Source: Jiella pacifica (GTDB taxonomy: Bacteria > Pseudomonadota > Alphaproteobacteria > Rhizobiales > Rhizobiaceae). Taken from it: 64,000 nt of DNA. The stretch spans positions 1-64,000 of the forward strand of contig NZ_JAAAMG010000022.1 in NCBI RefSeq assembly GCF_010500815.1. Reading direction: 5' to 3'. How positions within the stretch are numbered: the stretch's first letter is position 1; every line of letters begins with the position of its first letter. Below the pieces are notes generated by a model, which saw nothing but the letters and a program-made list of their open reading frames with translations, did no database searches and was not told the origin of the DNA. Positions 40,092 to 48,950 of the stretch are shown here, piece by piece. Position numbers and translations under genes: made by a program.

Positions 40092-41022
40092 GGGAAAGTT
40101 CCTTCACGTTGGCCTCGGTACGGGCGATCAGCCGCATCAGCTCGGCCTCGTCGGTGGCGGTCAGTTTCGGGCCCGGCGCCCGGGTGCGCGAGCAGGCGAT
40201 GGCGCCGCGATGCTTCAGGACGGCCTTCCTGACGGCGAGGCCGTAGCCCGGCTGCTGCTCGTATCTGAGGATCGGCAGATAGGCGTCGAAGATGTCCTCG
40301 GCCCTGTCCGCGTCGCCGGCCTGGTGGGTGCGCACCACCTCGACCAGCATTTCCGGATAGGCGAAGCCGGTCATCGCGCCGTCGGCGCCGCGGGCAAGTT
40401 CCTGCGGCAGATAGAGCCCGCCATTGCCGCAGAGGATCGAGATGCGCGGCGTATCGGCCGTCGCCGAACCATTGCGGACGGCGGAGACCTTCGCGAGGCC
40501 GGGGCAGTCCTCGTGCTTCAGCATGACGATCTGCGGACAGTCGCGTGTCAAAGTCAGGATCGTGGCGGTGGAGATCTGCACCCCGGTGGTCTGCGGGAAG
40601 TCCTGCAGGCAGATCGGCACGTCGGGTCCCAGCGCGTCGCAGACCTGGTGGAAATACCCGCGCACCCGGTCCTCGACGGCGGGCCCCGGCGTCGGGGCGA
40701 CCATCACGCCGGCGGCGCCCTGATCCATGGCGAATTGCGACAGGCTCTTCAGATTGTCGAGGCCGGGACTCGAGACCCCGACGACGACGGGAATGCGCCC
40801 GTCGACGCGCCTGAGGATCCGGCTGGCGACGCCGCGTGCCTCTTCGGCCGTGAGCTTGTTGGCCTCGCCCATGATGCCGAGGATCGTCATGCCGGTGACG
40901 CCGCAACCGAGATAGAAGTCGGTGAGGCTGTCGATGCTGGCCTCGTCGACGGCGCCTGCCTCGGTAAAGGGCGTCGCCGCGATGATGAAGACGCCGCTCG
41001 TATGGCGGTCGATGAACGTCAC
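40081..41022 (-). CDS. DapA/NanA-family (dihydrodipicolinate synthase-like) aldolase or dehydratase
   Basis: The 313-residue TIM-barrel protein has a Schiff-base Lys in IVMLKHEDCPGL, a GIMGEANKLTAEEA pyruvate-loop region (variant of GTTGE) and VVVGVSSPGLDNL. The Tyr of the DHDPS YNxP motif is not conserved (ICLQDFPQTTG), so it is unlikely to make dihydrodipicolinate; sugar-acid aldolase or dehydratase activity is more plausible. A GTG start at 41022 behind GAGGGG is used because no ATG precedes the conserved region. It is followed by an overlapping SDR gene. The convergent sugar operon lies beyond, so a role in sugar-acid catabolism is inferred. Confidence 0.85.
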   Translation of the reverse strand: MTFIDRHTSGVFIIAATPFTEAGAVDEASIDSLTDFYLGCGVTGMTILGIMGEANKLTAEEARGVASRILRRVDGRIPVVVGVSSPGLDNLKSLSQFAMDQGAAGVMVAPTPGPAVEDRVRGYFHQVCDALGPDVPICLQDFPQTTGVQISTATILTLTRDCPQIVMLKHEDCPGLAKVSAVRNGSATADTPRISILCGNGGLYLPQELARGADGAMTGFAYPEMLVEVVRTHQAGDADRAEDIFDAYLPILRYEQQPGYGLAVRKAVLKHRGAIACSRTRAPGPKLTATDEAELMRLIARTEANVKELSHGS

Positions 41023-41417
41023 TGTATCAATCCCCTCATGAAGTCCTTGAACCTGTCCTTCTTCGAGATAGGGGTCGCGGAGGTTTTCGCATCGTCTTCA
41101 GCGCAGGATGCGGGCAAGAAATTCCTTTTTGCGGGAGGTTTTCGCGGCGCCAAAAAAACCTCAGGCGGCCGCCGCTCCAGGATGCAGCGGGATACGGGAG
41201 GTGACGGTCGAAGCGTCCGGCGCGATCGGGAACGGCCATGCCGGCGGCGGCGGCCCATGCGAGGGGCGACGACGGCGAGCCGGCGCCAGGATTGAAGGTT
41301 TCGCCGCCGTCGGCATCGCCATTTCGACCACCGCGGCGAGCGCTTCGCAGGCATCCCGGAAATAGTGAAAAATGATGACGACGAACTGGGGCCGGGCGTC
41401 GTAACGCCGATTCATTC
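41023..41417. other. Gap between the TetR gene and the DapA-family gene; promoter region with a 12-bp direct repeat
   Basis: No well-supported gene. GGAGGTTTTCGC occurs twice, at 41079-41090 and 41134-41145, 55 bp apart and upstream of the leftward DapA-family gene, a possible regulator binding pair. A leftward frame of 84 codons begins 3 bp past the TetR stop (41415-41161), but its composition beyond the first 40 codons looks like random GC-rich sequence. Confidence 0.4.
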
Positions 41418-42047
41418 TCAGGCGGCGCGGATTTCGGTTGCCGTTTCGGCTTGGCTCCGCGCGCCAGGCCAGGATTCCATGAACTGCTCGACGACGGCCT
41501 TCAGCTGTTCGGGCTTGGCGCCGCCGGTGGCCTGCACGACGAGACCGTTGGCGACGGTGATCACGTAGCGACCGAGGCTTTCGGTATCGGTGTCGGGCGG
41601 CAGATCACCCGCCGCCTTCCACTGCTCCAGGCGCTCGCAGAGCCGCTTCGCATTGGACATGCGCCGCGACAGGAGGTCGTCCTTGACGGATTCGCCCTCC
41701 GGACTGCAGACCAGCGCGCCCTGCACCATGAGGCAGCCGCAGGGCGTTCCGTCCGGCGCTTCGGCGCCGGTGAACATCGTCAGGAAGCCCTTGATGGCGC
41801 AGCGGGAAGAGGGCTGGCTCAGGATCTTGTCGAGGAATGCGATGCGCCGTTCGGCGTAGCGGTCGACGGCCTTCTTGAACAACTCTTCCTTGTTTCCGAA
41901 CGCGGCGTAGAGGCTCGGCTTGGTGATCCCCATGGCGGCGATGAGATCGGCCAGCGAAGTTCCCTCGTAACCCTGTCGCCAGAACAGCAGGACCGCCTTG
42001 TCGAGGGCCTCGTCGGCGTCGAATTCCCTGGGACGGCCCCTGGCCAT
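41418..42047 (-). CDS. TetR/AcrR-family transcriptional regulator
   Basis: The 209-residue protein has a typical TetR helix-turn-helix (ADEALDKAVLLFWRQGYEGT, then SLADLIAAMGITKPSLYAAFGNKEELF) followed by an all-helical ligand pocket with a GCLMVQGALVC segment common in regulators near RND pumps or redox enzymes. It lies 129 bp downstream of the RND transporter gene on the same strand and likely represses it in response to a toxic ligand. Its own upstream region holds a TTATGCATAA palindrome, different from the palindromes at the pump promoter, so autoregulation and pump control may use different sites or different regulators. Confidence 0.88.
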   Translation of the reverse strand: MARGRPREFDADEALDKAVLLFWRQGYEGTSLADLIAAMGITKPSLYAAFGNKEELFKKAVDRYAERRIAFLDKILSQPSSRCAIKGFLTMFTGAEAPDGTPCGCLMVQGALVCSPEGESVKDDLLSRRMSNAKRLCERLEQWKAAGDLPPDTDTESLGRYVITVANGLVVQATGGAKPEQLKAVVEQFMESWPGARSQAETATEIRAA

Positions 42048-42085
42048 GTGGTTTCTCCCGGTGGTTCGTTTTTATTTCGTATGGT

Positions 42086-42095
42086 TATGCATAAT
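42086..42095. promoter_or_regulatory. 10-bp palindrome upstream of the TetR gene
   Basis: TTATGCATAA is a perfect palindrome 38 bp before the TetR start in an AT-rich spot within GC-rich DNA. It may be a TetR autoregulatory site or part of a promoter. It does not resemble the TACCGATCGGTA pair at the pump promoter. Confidence 0.35.
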
Positions 42096-42176
42096 GTAGG
42101 AATTTCCCTGAATTTACAAAACGTCCCGTGGGTTGCGTCGAGCAGGCGAGGGCCGTGGGGAGGCAACGGTTCCGTT

Positions 42177-45100
42177 TCAGGAATGGAGCATCGGGGCATC
42201 GGACGGAGCAGGCTCGGCGACCCGCGTCAGCGGCCGGTTGCCGGCCAGCTTGCGCACCAGGACGTAGAAGACCGGCGTCAGGAAGATGCCGAAGATCGTG
42301 ACGCCCAGCATGCCGGAGAACACCGCGACGCCCATGGCCGCGCGCATCTCGGCGCCGGGGCCCGTCGACAGGACGAGCGGGACGACGCCCATGATGAAGG
42401 CGACGGAGGTCATCAGGATGGGGCGCAGGCGCAGGCGGCTGGCCTCGACCGCGGCCTTTCGGGTCTCCATGCCGGAGATCTCCAGGTCGCGGGCGAATTC
42501 GACGATCAGGATGGCGTTCTTAGCCGACAGGCCGACCAAAACGATGAAGCCGATCTGGGTGAAGATGTTGTTGTCGCCATGATCGAGCCAGACGCCGATC
42601 AGCGCGGCGAGAATCCCCGTCGGCACGATCATGATGATGGCGAAGGGCAGCGTCAGGCTCTCATATTGGGCCGCCAGCACCAGGAAGACCAGGAGCACGG
42701 CCAGCGGGAAGACGATGAGCCCCGAGTTGCCGGCGATGATCTGCTGGTAGGTGAGGTCGGTCCATTCGAAGCCGATGCCCTTGGGCAGCGTCTCGGCGGC
42801 GACGCGCTCCACCGCCGCCTGGGCTTCGCCCGACGAATAGCCGGGCGCCGCCCCGCCATTGATGTCCGCGGCGAGAAAGCCGTTGTAGCGGCTCGCCAGT
42901 TCCGGTCCGGCGGACGGCTTCACCGTCATCAGCGCCGACAAGGGAACCATCGCGCCGTTGGCTGAGCGCACCTTCAGGCGGGCGATGTCGTCCGGCTGGC
43001 TGCGGTCGCCGGCGTCGGCCTGGACGCGCACCGAGTAGGTCCGGCCGAAGGCGTTGAAGTCGTTGACGTAGAGCGATCCCAGATAGATCTGCAGCGTGTC
43101 GAAGACGTCGGTCACCGAGACGCCGAGCTGATGCGCCTTGGTGCGGTCGAGATCGGCGAAGAGCTGCGGCACCGAGATCCGGTAGCTGGAGAACATGCCG
43201 GCCAGCTCCGGCGCCTGCCGCGCCTTGGCCAGGAAGGCGTTGGTCGCATCGCTCAGCGCCTCGTAGCCGAGGCCGGCCCGGTCTTCCAACTGCAGCTTGA
43301 AGCCGCCGATGGTGCCGAGACCCTGGACGGGCGGCGGGGGGAACATGGCGATGGTCGCCTCGCGGATGCCGGCATATTGCTGGTTCAAGGCTCCGGCGAT
43401 GGCGCCACCGGGCAGGCCCTCGCGCTCCTCGAACGGGGCCTCGGTGACGAAGACGACGCCGGCGCTGGAGGAGTTGGTGAAGCCGTTGATCGACAGGCCG
43501 GGGAAGGAGACGGTGTCGGTGGCGCCCGGCTGCTTCAGGGCGATCTCGTCCATCCGCTGGATGACCTTCTCGGTGCGGTCGAGGCTGGCGCCGTCGGGAA
43601 GCTGGGCGAAGCCGACGAGATAGCCCTTGTCCTGGGCGGGCACGAAGCCGCCCGGCACCTGGCCGAACATGTAGACCGTCGCCCCGACGAGGAGGAGATA
43701 GACGCCCATGACGATCGTCTTGCGGGAGAACAGCCGGCCGACGGAATTGCCATACTTGCGCGACCCGAAGCCGAAGGCGCGGTTGAAGCCGCGGAAGAAC
43801 CAGCCGAAGACGAAATCCATCGCCCGGGTGAGAAAGTCCTTCTTGGCGCCGTGGCCCTTCAGGAGCAGCGCCGCGAGCGCCGGGGAAAGCGTCAGCGAGT
43901 TGATCGCCGAGATCACCGTGGAGATCGCGATGGTCACGGCGAACTGGCGATAGAACTGCCCGGTCAGGCCGGAGATGAACGCGAGCGGCACGAAGACGGC
44001 GACGAGGACGAGGGCGATCGCGATGATCGGGCCGGACACTTCGCGCATCGCCTTGTAGGTCGCCTCGCGCGGGGCGAGACCCTCCTCGATGTTGCGTTCG
44101 ACGTTTTCGACCACGACGATGGCGTCGTCGACGACGATGCCGATGGCGAGAACCAGCCCGAACAGGCTGAGCGCATTGATCGAGAAGCCGAGCGCATAGA
44201 GCGCGCCGAAGGTGCCGACGATGGAGACCGGCACGGCGATCAGCGGGATGATCGAGGCGCGCCAAGTCTGCAGGAAGACGATGACGACGATGACGACCAG
44301 CACCACCGCCTCCAGCAGCGTGTGGATGACGGCCTCGATCGAGGCGCGGACGAACTGGGTCGTGTCGTAGACGATCTCGTATTTGACGCCTTGCGGCATG
44401 TTGGCCTGCAACTCGTCCATCGTCTGATGGATCGCGTCGGAGACGGCGATGGCGTTCGACCCCGGCGACTGGAAGATCGGCAGGGCGACGGCCGGCTTGC
44501 CGCTGAGGAGCGATCGCAGGGAATAGCCGGAGACGCCGAGCTCGACGCGCGCAACGTCGCGGAGCCGGACGACCGCGCCGTTGGCGGCGGTCTTGACGAT
44601 GATGTCGCCGAAGGCTTCCGGCGTGTTCAGCCGGCCTTCCGCATTGACCGAGAGCTGTAGTTCGACGTCGCCGCCGGCCGGCGGCGCGCCGATCTGGCCC
44701 GCCGCTGCCTGGACGTTCTGCTCGCGGATCGCCGCAACGACGTCGGTCGCCGACATGCCGACTTCGGCGACCTTCTGCGGATCGAGCCAGATGCGCATGG
44801 CATAGTCGCCCGAGCCGAACACCTGGACGTCGCCGACGCCGGCGATCTGGGCCAGACGGTCCTTCACGTTGATGACGGCGTAGTTGCGCAGATACTTGAT
44901 GTCGTAGCGCCCGTCCGGCGAAACGAGGTGGACCACCATCATCAGATCGGGCGAACTCTTCTTCGTGGTGATGCCGAGGGCACGAACCTCTTCCGGCAGC
45001 CGGGGCTCGGCTTGGCTCACCCGGTTCTGGACGAGCTGCTGCGCCTTGTCGGGGTCGGTGCCGAGGGCGAAGGTCACGGTCAGCGTGAGCGCGCCGTCTG

Positions 45101-45356
45101 CGGTCGCCTGGCTGGACATGTAGAGCATGCCCTCGACGCCGTTGATCTCCTCCTCGATCGGGGTCGCGACGGTCTCTGCGATGACCTTGGGATTGGCACC
45201 CGGATATTGCGCGCGCACCACGATCGAAGGCGGCACGACTTCCGGATATTCGGAGATCGGCAGCGCCTGCATGCCGAGCAGGCCGCAGATCAGGATGAGC
45301 ACTGAGAGGACGCCCGCGAAGACGGGGCGATCGATGAAGAATCTCGAGATGTTCAC
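42177..45356 (-). CDS. RND multidrug efflux transporter, HAE1 family (AcrB/MexB-like)
   Basis: The 1059-residue inner-membrane proton/drug antiporter has the N-terminal NISRFFIDRPVFAGVLSVLI segment, the duplicated six-helix halves with porter domains between, and the central ASIIPLIAVPVSIVGTFGAL and GIVVDDAIVVVENVER motif (TM4 with adjacent Asp pair for proton relay). A repeat of the fold appears in the second half (ESLTLPFAIIMIVPTGILAA). It works with the adaptor encoded upstream and a TolC-type outer-membrane channel, which is not encoded here. A GTG start at 45356 after GGAGAG is chosen, since the family begins MxISRFFIDRP; an upstream ATG adds 20 unrelated residues. A strong hairpin separates it from the adaptor gene. 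Confidence 0.95.
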   Translation of the reverse strand: MNISRFFIDRPVFAGVLSVLILICGLLGMQALPISEYPEVVPPSIVVRAQYPGANPKVIAETVATPIEEEINGVEGMLYMSSQATADGALTLTVTFALGTDPDKAQQLVQNRVSQAEPRLPEEVRALGITTKKSSPDLMMVVHLVSPDGRYDIKYLRNYAVINVKDRLAQIAGVGDVQVFGSGDYAMRIWLDPQKVAEVGMSATDVVAAIREQNVQAAAGQIGAPPAGGDVELQLSVNAEGRLNTPEAFGDIIVKTAANGAVVRLRDVARVELGVSGYSLRSLLSGKPAVALPIFQSPGSNAIAVSDAIHQTMDELQANMPQGVKYEIVYDTTQFVRASIEAVIHTLLEAVVLVVIVVIVFLQTWRASIIPLIAVPVSIVGTFGALYALGFSINALSLFGLVLAIGIVVDDAIVVVENVERNIEEGLAPREATYKAMREVSGPIIAIALVLVAVFVPLAFISGLTGQFYRQFAVTIAISTVISAINSLTLSPALAALLLKGHGAKKDFLTRAMDFVFGWFFRGFNRAFGFGSRKYGNSVGRLFSRKTIVMGVYLLLVGATVYMFGQVPGGFVPAQDKGYLVGFAQLPDGASLDRTEKVIQRMDEIALKQPGATDTVSFPGLSINGFTNSSSAGVVFVTEAPFEEREGLPGGAIAGALNQQYAGIREATIAMFPPPPVQGLGTIGGFKLQLEDRAGLGYEALSDATNAFLAKARQAPELAGMFSSYRISVPQLFADLDRTKAHQLGVSVTDVFDTLQIYLGSLYVNDFNAFGRTYSVRVQADAGDRSQPDDIARLKVRSANGAMVPLSALMTVKPSAGPELASRYNGFLAADINGGAAPGYSSGEAQAAVERVAAETLPKGIGFEWTDLTYQQIIAGNSGLIVFPLAVLLVFLVLAAQYESLTLPFAIIMIVPTGILAALIGVWLDHGDNNIFTQIGFIVLVGLSAKNAILIVEFARDLEISGMETRKAAVEASRLRLRPILMTSVAFIMGVVPLVLSTGPGAEMRAAMGVAVFSGMLGVTIFGIFLTPVFYVLVRKLAGNRPLTRVAEPAPSDAPMLHS

Positions 45357-45464
45357 GGCAGGTCTCTCCGGATCGCCGGTGAGGGCGCGGCGGCAAAAGG
45401 CGTCGGCGCCCGGCAAGGCAGGCGGCGGGGCAGGGAATGGGTGATGTCGAGGCTCGGCGTTTGA

Positions 45465-45500
45465 AGACGGCCCGGCCTTCGGGGGCGAGCCGGGCCGTCT
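45465..45500 (-). other. 12-bp intergenic hairpin between adaptor and RND genes
   Basis: Arms AGACGGCCCGGC (45465-45476) and its complement (45489-45500) flank a 12-nt loop, 15 bp after the adaptor stop and about 110 bp before the RND start. With no T-tract inside an apparent operon, it is more likely an mRNA-stability or partial-attenuation element setting the adaptor-to-pump ratio than a full terminator. Confidence 0.5.
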
Positions 45501-45515
45501 CCTGCCGTCGCGGAC

Positions 45516-46706
45516 TTACTGGGTGGAGGCCAGCGCGACGGGTTCCGGGTCGACGAGCGTACCGGGGACGAGGGACTGTATCCCGTCCATGACGATCTGC
45601 TCGCCGGGTTTCAGGCCGGAGGAAACCACGCGCAGGCCGTCGACCGAGGCACCGAGTTCGATGGTGCGGTATTCGACCTTGTGGTCCTTGCCGACGACGA
45701 GCACGTATTTGCGGTCCTGATCCGTGCCGACGGCGCGCTCGCTGATCAGAAGCTCGTCCCGCGGCTCTGGCTGGCCGAGCCGGATGCGGACGAATTCGCC
45801 GGGGATGAGCGAGCCTTTGGGATTGTCGATCGAGGCCCTGATCCGCAAGGTGCCGCTTTCGGCATCCACCTCGTTGCCGATGAGCTGGACATGGCCGCGC
45901 ACGGCCGCCTGTGCTCCCGTGACGTCGAACCGTTGCACCTCTACCGGGATGTCTCCATAGGCGGGCAGCGGGCCGTTCTGATCGGGCAACGCGGACAGGA
46001 TGTCGGCGACGTCGCTCGCATTGACGTCGAAACCGGCATAGATCGGATCGACCGAAACCATGGTGGTCAGGACCGGCGACGAAAGGCCCGCCGCCACGAG
46101 GTTGCCCTCGGTTACCTCGATCTGACCGATCCGCCCGTCGATCGGCGCGCGGACTTCGGTATAGCCGAGGTCGAGTTCGGCCGTATCGAGCGCCGCCTTG
46201 GCCGCATCGGCGTTGGCGACCGCCTGATCGTAGGCGCTCGAACGCTGGTCGAGCGTACTCTGCGAGACGGTGCGCGAGGTGACGAGCGACTTGGCGCGCT
46301 CGACCTCGAGGGCTGCGAGATGAACCTGCGCTTCGGCCGCTTCGACGTCAGCCCGCGCTCTCGCAACGGCGGCGCGGTAGGGCGCCGGATCGATCGTGGC
46401 GATGAGATCACCCTTTTTCACCAGCGCTCCCTCCCGAAAGTGGAAGGACTGGATCGCCCCGCCGACGCGCGGCCTGATCTCCACCCGGTCGACCGCTTCG
46501 AGCCGCCCGGAAAAAGTCTTCCAGAGCGTCACCGACCGCGGGGTAACCTCGGCGACGGGGACCTCGAGGGCCTGGGGGGCTGCGGCCGGCGCTTCGGTCG
46601 CAGCTGCCGATTCCGGTTCGTTCAATGCTGCCGAGGTCGCACCGACGGCGATCACGGCAGCGAGGCTGGAGCTCCAGAGGAGGCGCCGAATGTTTGACTG
46701 CTTCAT
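45516..46706 (-). CDS. RND efflux periplasmic adaptor (membrane fusion protein)
   Basis: The 396-residue protein has an N-terminal signal/anchor (RRLLWSSSLAAVIAVGATSAAL), then LEVPVAEVTPRSVTLWKTFSGRLEAVDRVEIRPRVGGAIQSFHF, a lipoyl half (GALVKKGDLIATIDPAPY), a helical hairpin (about 115-185), the second lipoyl half (RAPIDGRIGQIEVTEGNLV), and beta-barrel and membrane-proximal domains (about 205-385). It bridges the RND pump and an outer-membrane channel. No lipobox is evident, so it is probably anchored by its uncleaved helix or soluble. It starts at an ATG with no clear ribosome binding site, far downstream of the predicted promoter at 47161-47189. The RND gene follows. Confidence 0.92.
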   Translation of the reverse strand: MKQSNIRRLLWSSSLAAVIAVGATSAALNEPESAAATEAPAAAPQALEVPVAEVTPRSVTLWKTFSGRLEAVDRVEIRPRVGGAIQSFHFREGALVKKGDLIATIDPAPYRAAVARARADVEAAEAQVHLAALEVERAKSLVTSRTVSQSTLDQRSSAYDQAVANADAAKAALDTAELDLGYTEVRAPIDGRIGQIEVTEGNLVAAGLSSPVLTTMVSVDPIYAGFDVNASDVADILSALPDQNGPLPAYGDIPVEVQRFDVTGAQAAVRGHVQLIGNEVDAESGTLRIRASIDNPKGSLIPGEFVRIRLGQPEPRDELLISERAVGTDQDRKYVLVVGKDHKVEYRTIELGASVDGLRVVSSGLKPGEQIVMDGIQSLVPGTLVDPEPVALASTQ

Positions 46707-47143
46707 TTTGGAAACTCGCGACTGAAGGATTGAGGACCGCGAACCGTCACGGATCCTGAAATGGGCGCCCGACGCGGCGTGGGTGCGACTGCTTGAGCGC
46801 GAATTCGGTCCGCGTTCCGTCGCGCCGCCGCCGATGTCAGGCCGCGGCACCACGGGGGCTGCCAAGGGGATGGCACTGGCGTGATCCGCGGCGGCTGGTG
46901 TGTGGCTGCGTTCAGGTTCAGCGGAAGTCAGTTCCGCGTCATGCCATCGCAGCGTTCGAAACTGCCGCGCAGATCCTCATTGTTCACCGGGGAGGGCCCC
47001 TCTCGCCTGGCATCTGGCGGAGGATTCGCCGCGCGGGTCGAGAAATTATTGTGAGGGTGGCCGTGTGATAGGTGCTCGCATCGTGCGCTTCCTGTCCCTA
47101 TATCGCCGGCATCACGATTTCGATGCGCCGAGAACGATATATA
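46707..47143 (-). other. Long leader between the efflux promoter and the adaptor gene
   Basis: About 440 bp with no supported gene on either strand. If the promoter at 47161-47189 drives the pump, this is a long untranslated leader. Small frames (for example 46793-47068 rightward) lack a ribosome binding site or family resemblance. Confidence 0.4.
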
Positions 47144-47155
47144 TACCGATCGGTA
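47144..47155. promoter_or_regulatory. Palindromic operator copy A at the efflux promoter
   Basis: TACCGATCGGTA is a perfect 12-bp palindrome, identical to the copy at 47200-47211, 56 bp away. It lies just downstream of the predicted -10 of the leftward promoter, where a bound repressor would block RNA polymerase. Confidence 0.7.
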
Positions 47156-47160
47156 CGGAT

Positions 47161-47189
47161 TACCTAGTCCGGCAACGAATGCTGGTCAA
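47161..47189 (-). promoter_or_regulatory. Probable sigma-70 promoter of the RND efflux operon
   Basis: Reading leftward, TTGACC (47189-47184) is followed after 17 bp by TAGGTA (47166-47161). The -35 is a good match; the -10 is weak, though TAGGTAAT offers an overlapping alternative. It lies exactly between the two identical palindromes and points at the adaptor gene. Confidence 0.45.
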
Positions 47190-47199
47190 GGCTAAAAAT

Positions 47200-47211
47200 T
47201 ACCGATCGGTA
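47200..47211. promoter_or_regulatory. Palindromic operator copy B at the efflux promoter
   Basis: Second identical TACCGATCGGTA, 11 bp upstream of the predicted -35. Two exact palindromes flanking one promoter support strong repression, plausibly by the TetR-family protein encoded at 41418-42047. Confidence 0.7.
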
Positions 47212-47504
47212 TATTATTTTCGCGAACGGCCGAAGACAGCTGTGGACAAAGGCGGATGCCGTGTCCCCGGGTTCCGCGCCCGGGGGTGGGCCGGGATCTC
47301 CGGCGAGGGCTTGGCGGCCGCCGCCGGCGTGGACATTCACGCTCGTGCAAAGGGCTGCGAAAGCTGCAGATTCTCACGCACGACGCGTTCCGACGCCGCG
47401 ACGAGGACGCTCGTCGGACACGTCCATTGCGTTCGCAAGGCCGGCAAGCGAACCGATCGTCAGGCCGACTTTGCTGGGGAATTGATGGAAGACAGAGTGC
47501 TCGA

Positions 47505-47579
47505 TGGTGGGCGCGACAGGGATCGAACCTGTGACCCCTTCGGTGTGAACGAAGTGCTCTCCCGCTGAGCTACGCGCCC
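47505..47579 (-). tRNA. tRNA-Val, anticodon CAC
   Basis: Read leftward, the 75-nt sequence starts GGGCGCGTAGCTCAGCGGGA and forms a full cloverleaf: acceptor GGGCGCG with CGCGCCC, D arm, anticodon stem CTTCG/CGAAG around the loop TTCACAC (anticodon CAC reading GUG), a T arm with GGTTCGATCC, and an encoded CCA end at 47505-47507. It stands alone between the efflux region and the phosphoglycolate phosphatase gene. tRNA 3' ends are common integration sites; a lysis cassette lies 1.4 kb away, but no duplicate of the tRNA end was noticed. Confidence 0.95.
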
Positions 47580-47797
47580 TCGAGGCATCACCGGGCGCTC
47601 GTATCAAGCGCGGCTAGTCTCGTATTTCAACGGCGCAGTTCCGGCGGACGATCCGCCTCACACTGTCGAAATTGCGCCGGGCGCACGAGTGCGCCGCGGA
47701 TCAGCCTATAGGGGGTGAGGACGGCCGGCGTCAATATGCCATCGTCGATGGAGAAGGCGCAGCCCCCTGCCGGTCGGCATTCGTCGCCAGCGCCTCT

Positions 47798-48493
47798 TCA
47801 ACTGGCCGGGCGAGCGGCGAGGAGCGTTTGAACCAGACCCGGAGTGAGATCGCGATAGTCTGAGACCTCCCTTGAGGCCTTCCGCCGGGCCTCGTCGTCG
47901 GGAGCATAGCCGAAATCGACGAGGACGGAGGGAACGCCCGCCGCATCGGCCGCATCGATGTCGGCCGCAGAATCGCCGACCATCACCGCCTTTGCGGAAG
48001 ATCCGCCGGCACGCGTGATGGTTTCCTCGATGTGACCGGGGTGCGGCTTGCGGTTTGGCACCGTATCGGCGCCGCAGATGGCCGCGAAGCGTGGCGAAAG
48101 GCCGAGCGTGTCGAGCAGGAGCCGCGCCAGCCCCTCGCGTTTGTTGGTGCAGACGGCGAGGGCGAAGCCGGCGGCCGCGAGATCGTCCATGGCGGCGACG
48201 ACGTGTGGATAGGGGCGGGAGGCGTCGGCAATGTGCGCTTCGTAATGGCCGAGAAAGCGATCGAGGGCGTCGAGCATATCCGGCTCGGTCAAAACCTTCC
48301 CGCGGCGCTGATAGGCCGCCGCCAGCATGGCGCGGGCGCCGTGGCCGGCGTGGGGGCGCACGACCTCAAGGGCGTCTGCCTCGTGGCCGTCGGCGCCTAG
48401 GCAATGATTGAGGGCGGCGGCGAGATCCGGGGCCGTGTCGACCAGCGTGCCGTCGAGGTCGAAGATGACGAGTGGGGCTTCGCTCGATTGCAT
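47798..48493 (-). CDS. gph: HAD-family phosphoglycolate phosphatase
   Basis: The 231-residue HAD hydrolase has the nucleophile motif VIFDLDGTLVDTAPDLAAALN, motif II Thr in LAVCTNKREGLA, motif III Lys within NRKPHPGHIEETI, and motif IV MVGDSAADIDAADAAGV. It has an alpha-helical cap between motifs I and II. Phosphoglycolate phosphatase removes 2-phosphoglycolate formed in DNA repair or photorespiration; related HAD enzymes act on other small phosphates. The ATG at 48493 is chosen because GGAG lies 9 nt upstream and the catalytic motif starts near residue 8; an upstream ATG would add 18 residues. Confidence 0.88.
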   Translation of the reverse strand: MQSSEAPLVIFDLDGTLVDTAPDLAAALNHCLGADGHEADALEVVRPHAGHGARAMLAAAYQRRGKVLTEPDMLDALDRFLGHYEAHIADASRPYPHVVAAMDDLAAAGFALAVCTNKREGLARLLLDTLGLSPRFAAICGADTVPNRKPHPGHIEETITRAGGSSAKAVMVGDSAADIDAADAAGVPSVLVDFGYAPDDEARRKASREVSDYRDLTPGLVQTLLAARPAS

Positions 48494-48950
48494 CCGCTTG
48501 TGCTCCGCGTTTGAGAATACCGAATGGACGGGGACCGCTGCAGCCACGCGACGCCGATGCCTGCGCGGCGAGCGCCGAGGCGTCCACCGGTCGAACGCGT
48601 CAAATCGGACGATTGCTTAAATCTCGACTTGCTGCGTAACGCAAGCTATGGTACAAAACAAGAACATCAATCAGTGCGATCGAACTCGCCGACATGATGT
48701 CTGCCAGTCTTCGATGCTTTCCATCGATGGCTTGCAGCGGCGTCTCTTCGAAGCGGTGTCGGACGGGTCTCCGTCGGCGCGGGCGGCACTTCGCGAAATG
48801 TGCCTGACCGATCTGCTGGCAGCCGCTTCCCGACGAGACATTCGCAGGCGTTTCCCCTCCAGCCGATCGAGCTGCATCTGACAGCGGCCAATTTGATCCT
48901 TCTATGAAGGCCAAGGACGCGGACGCGTCCGCCCCATTGAACACATTCTG
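48494..48950. other. Spacer before the lysis cassette; possible unrecognised rightward transcription unit
   Basis: A composite palindrome (CTTGC at 48628, TGCGTAACGCA at 48633-48643, GCAAG at 48641) marks a possible operator or promoter. A 77-codon rightward frame follows (48648-48881) with no ribosome binding site or recognisable domain. The stretch ends at a strong intrinsic terminator. It may hold a small RNA, a short leader gene, or only the upstream part of the cassette transcript. Confidence 0.35.

Noticed and set aside
41161-41415. 84-codon frame starting 3 bp after the TetR gene
   Set aside because: The position hints at coupling, but there is no ribosome site beyond the TetR end and the sequence turns into GC-rich low-complexity residues; no homology recognised.
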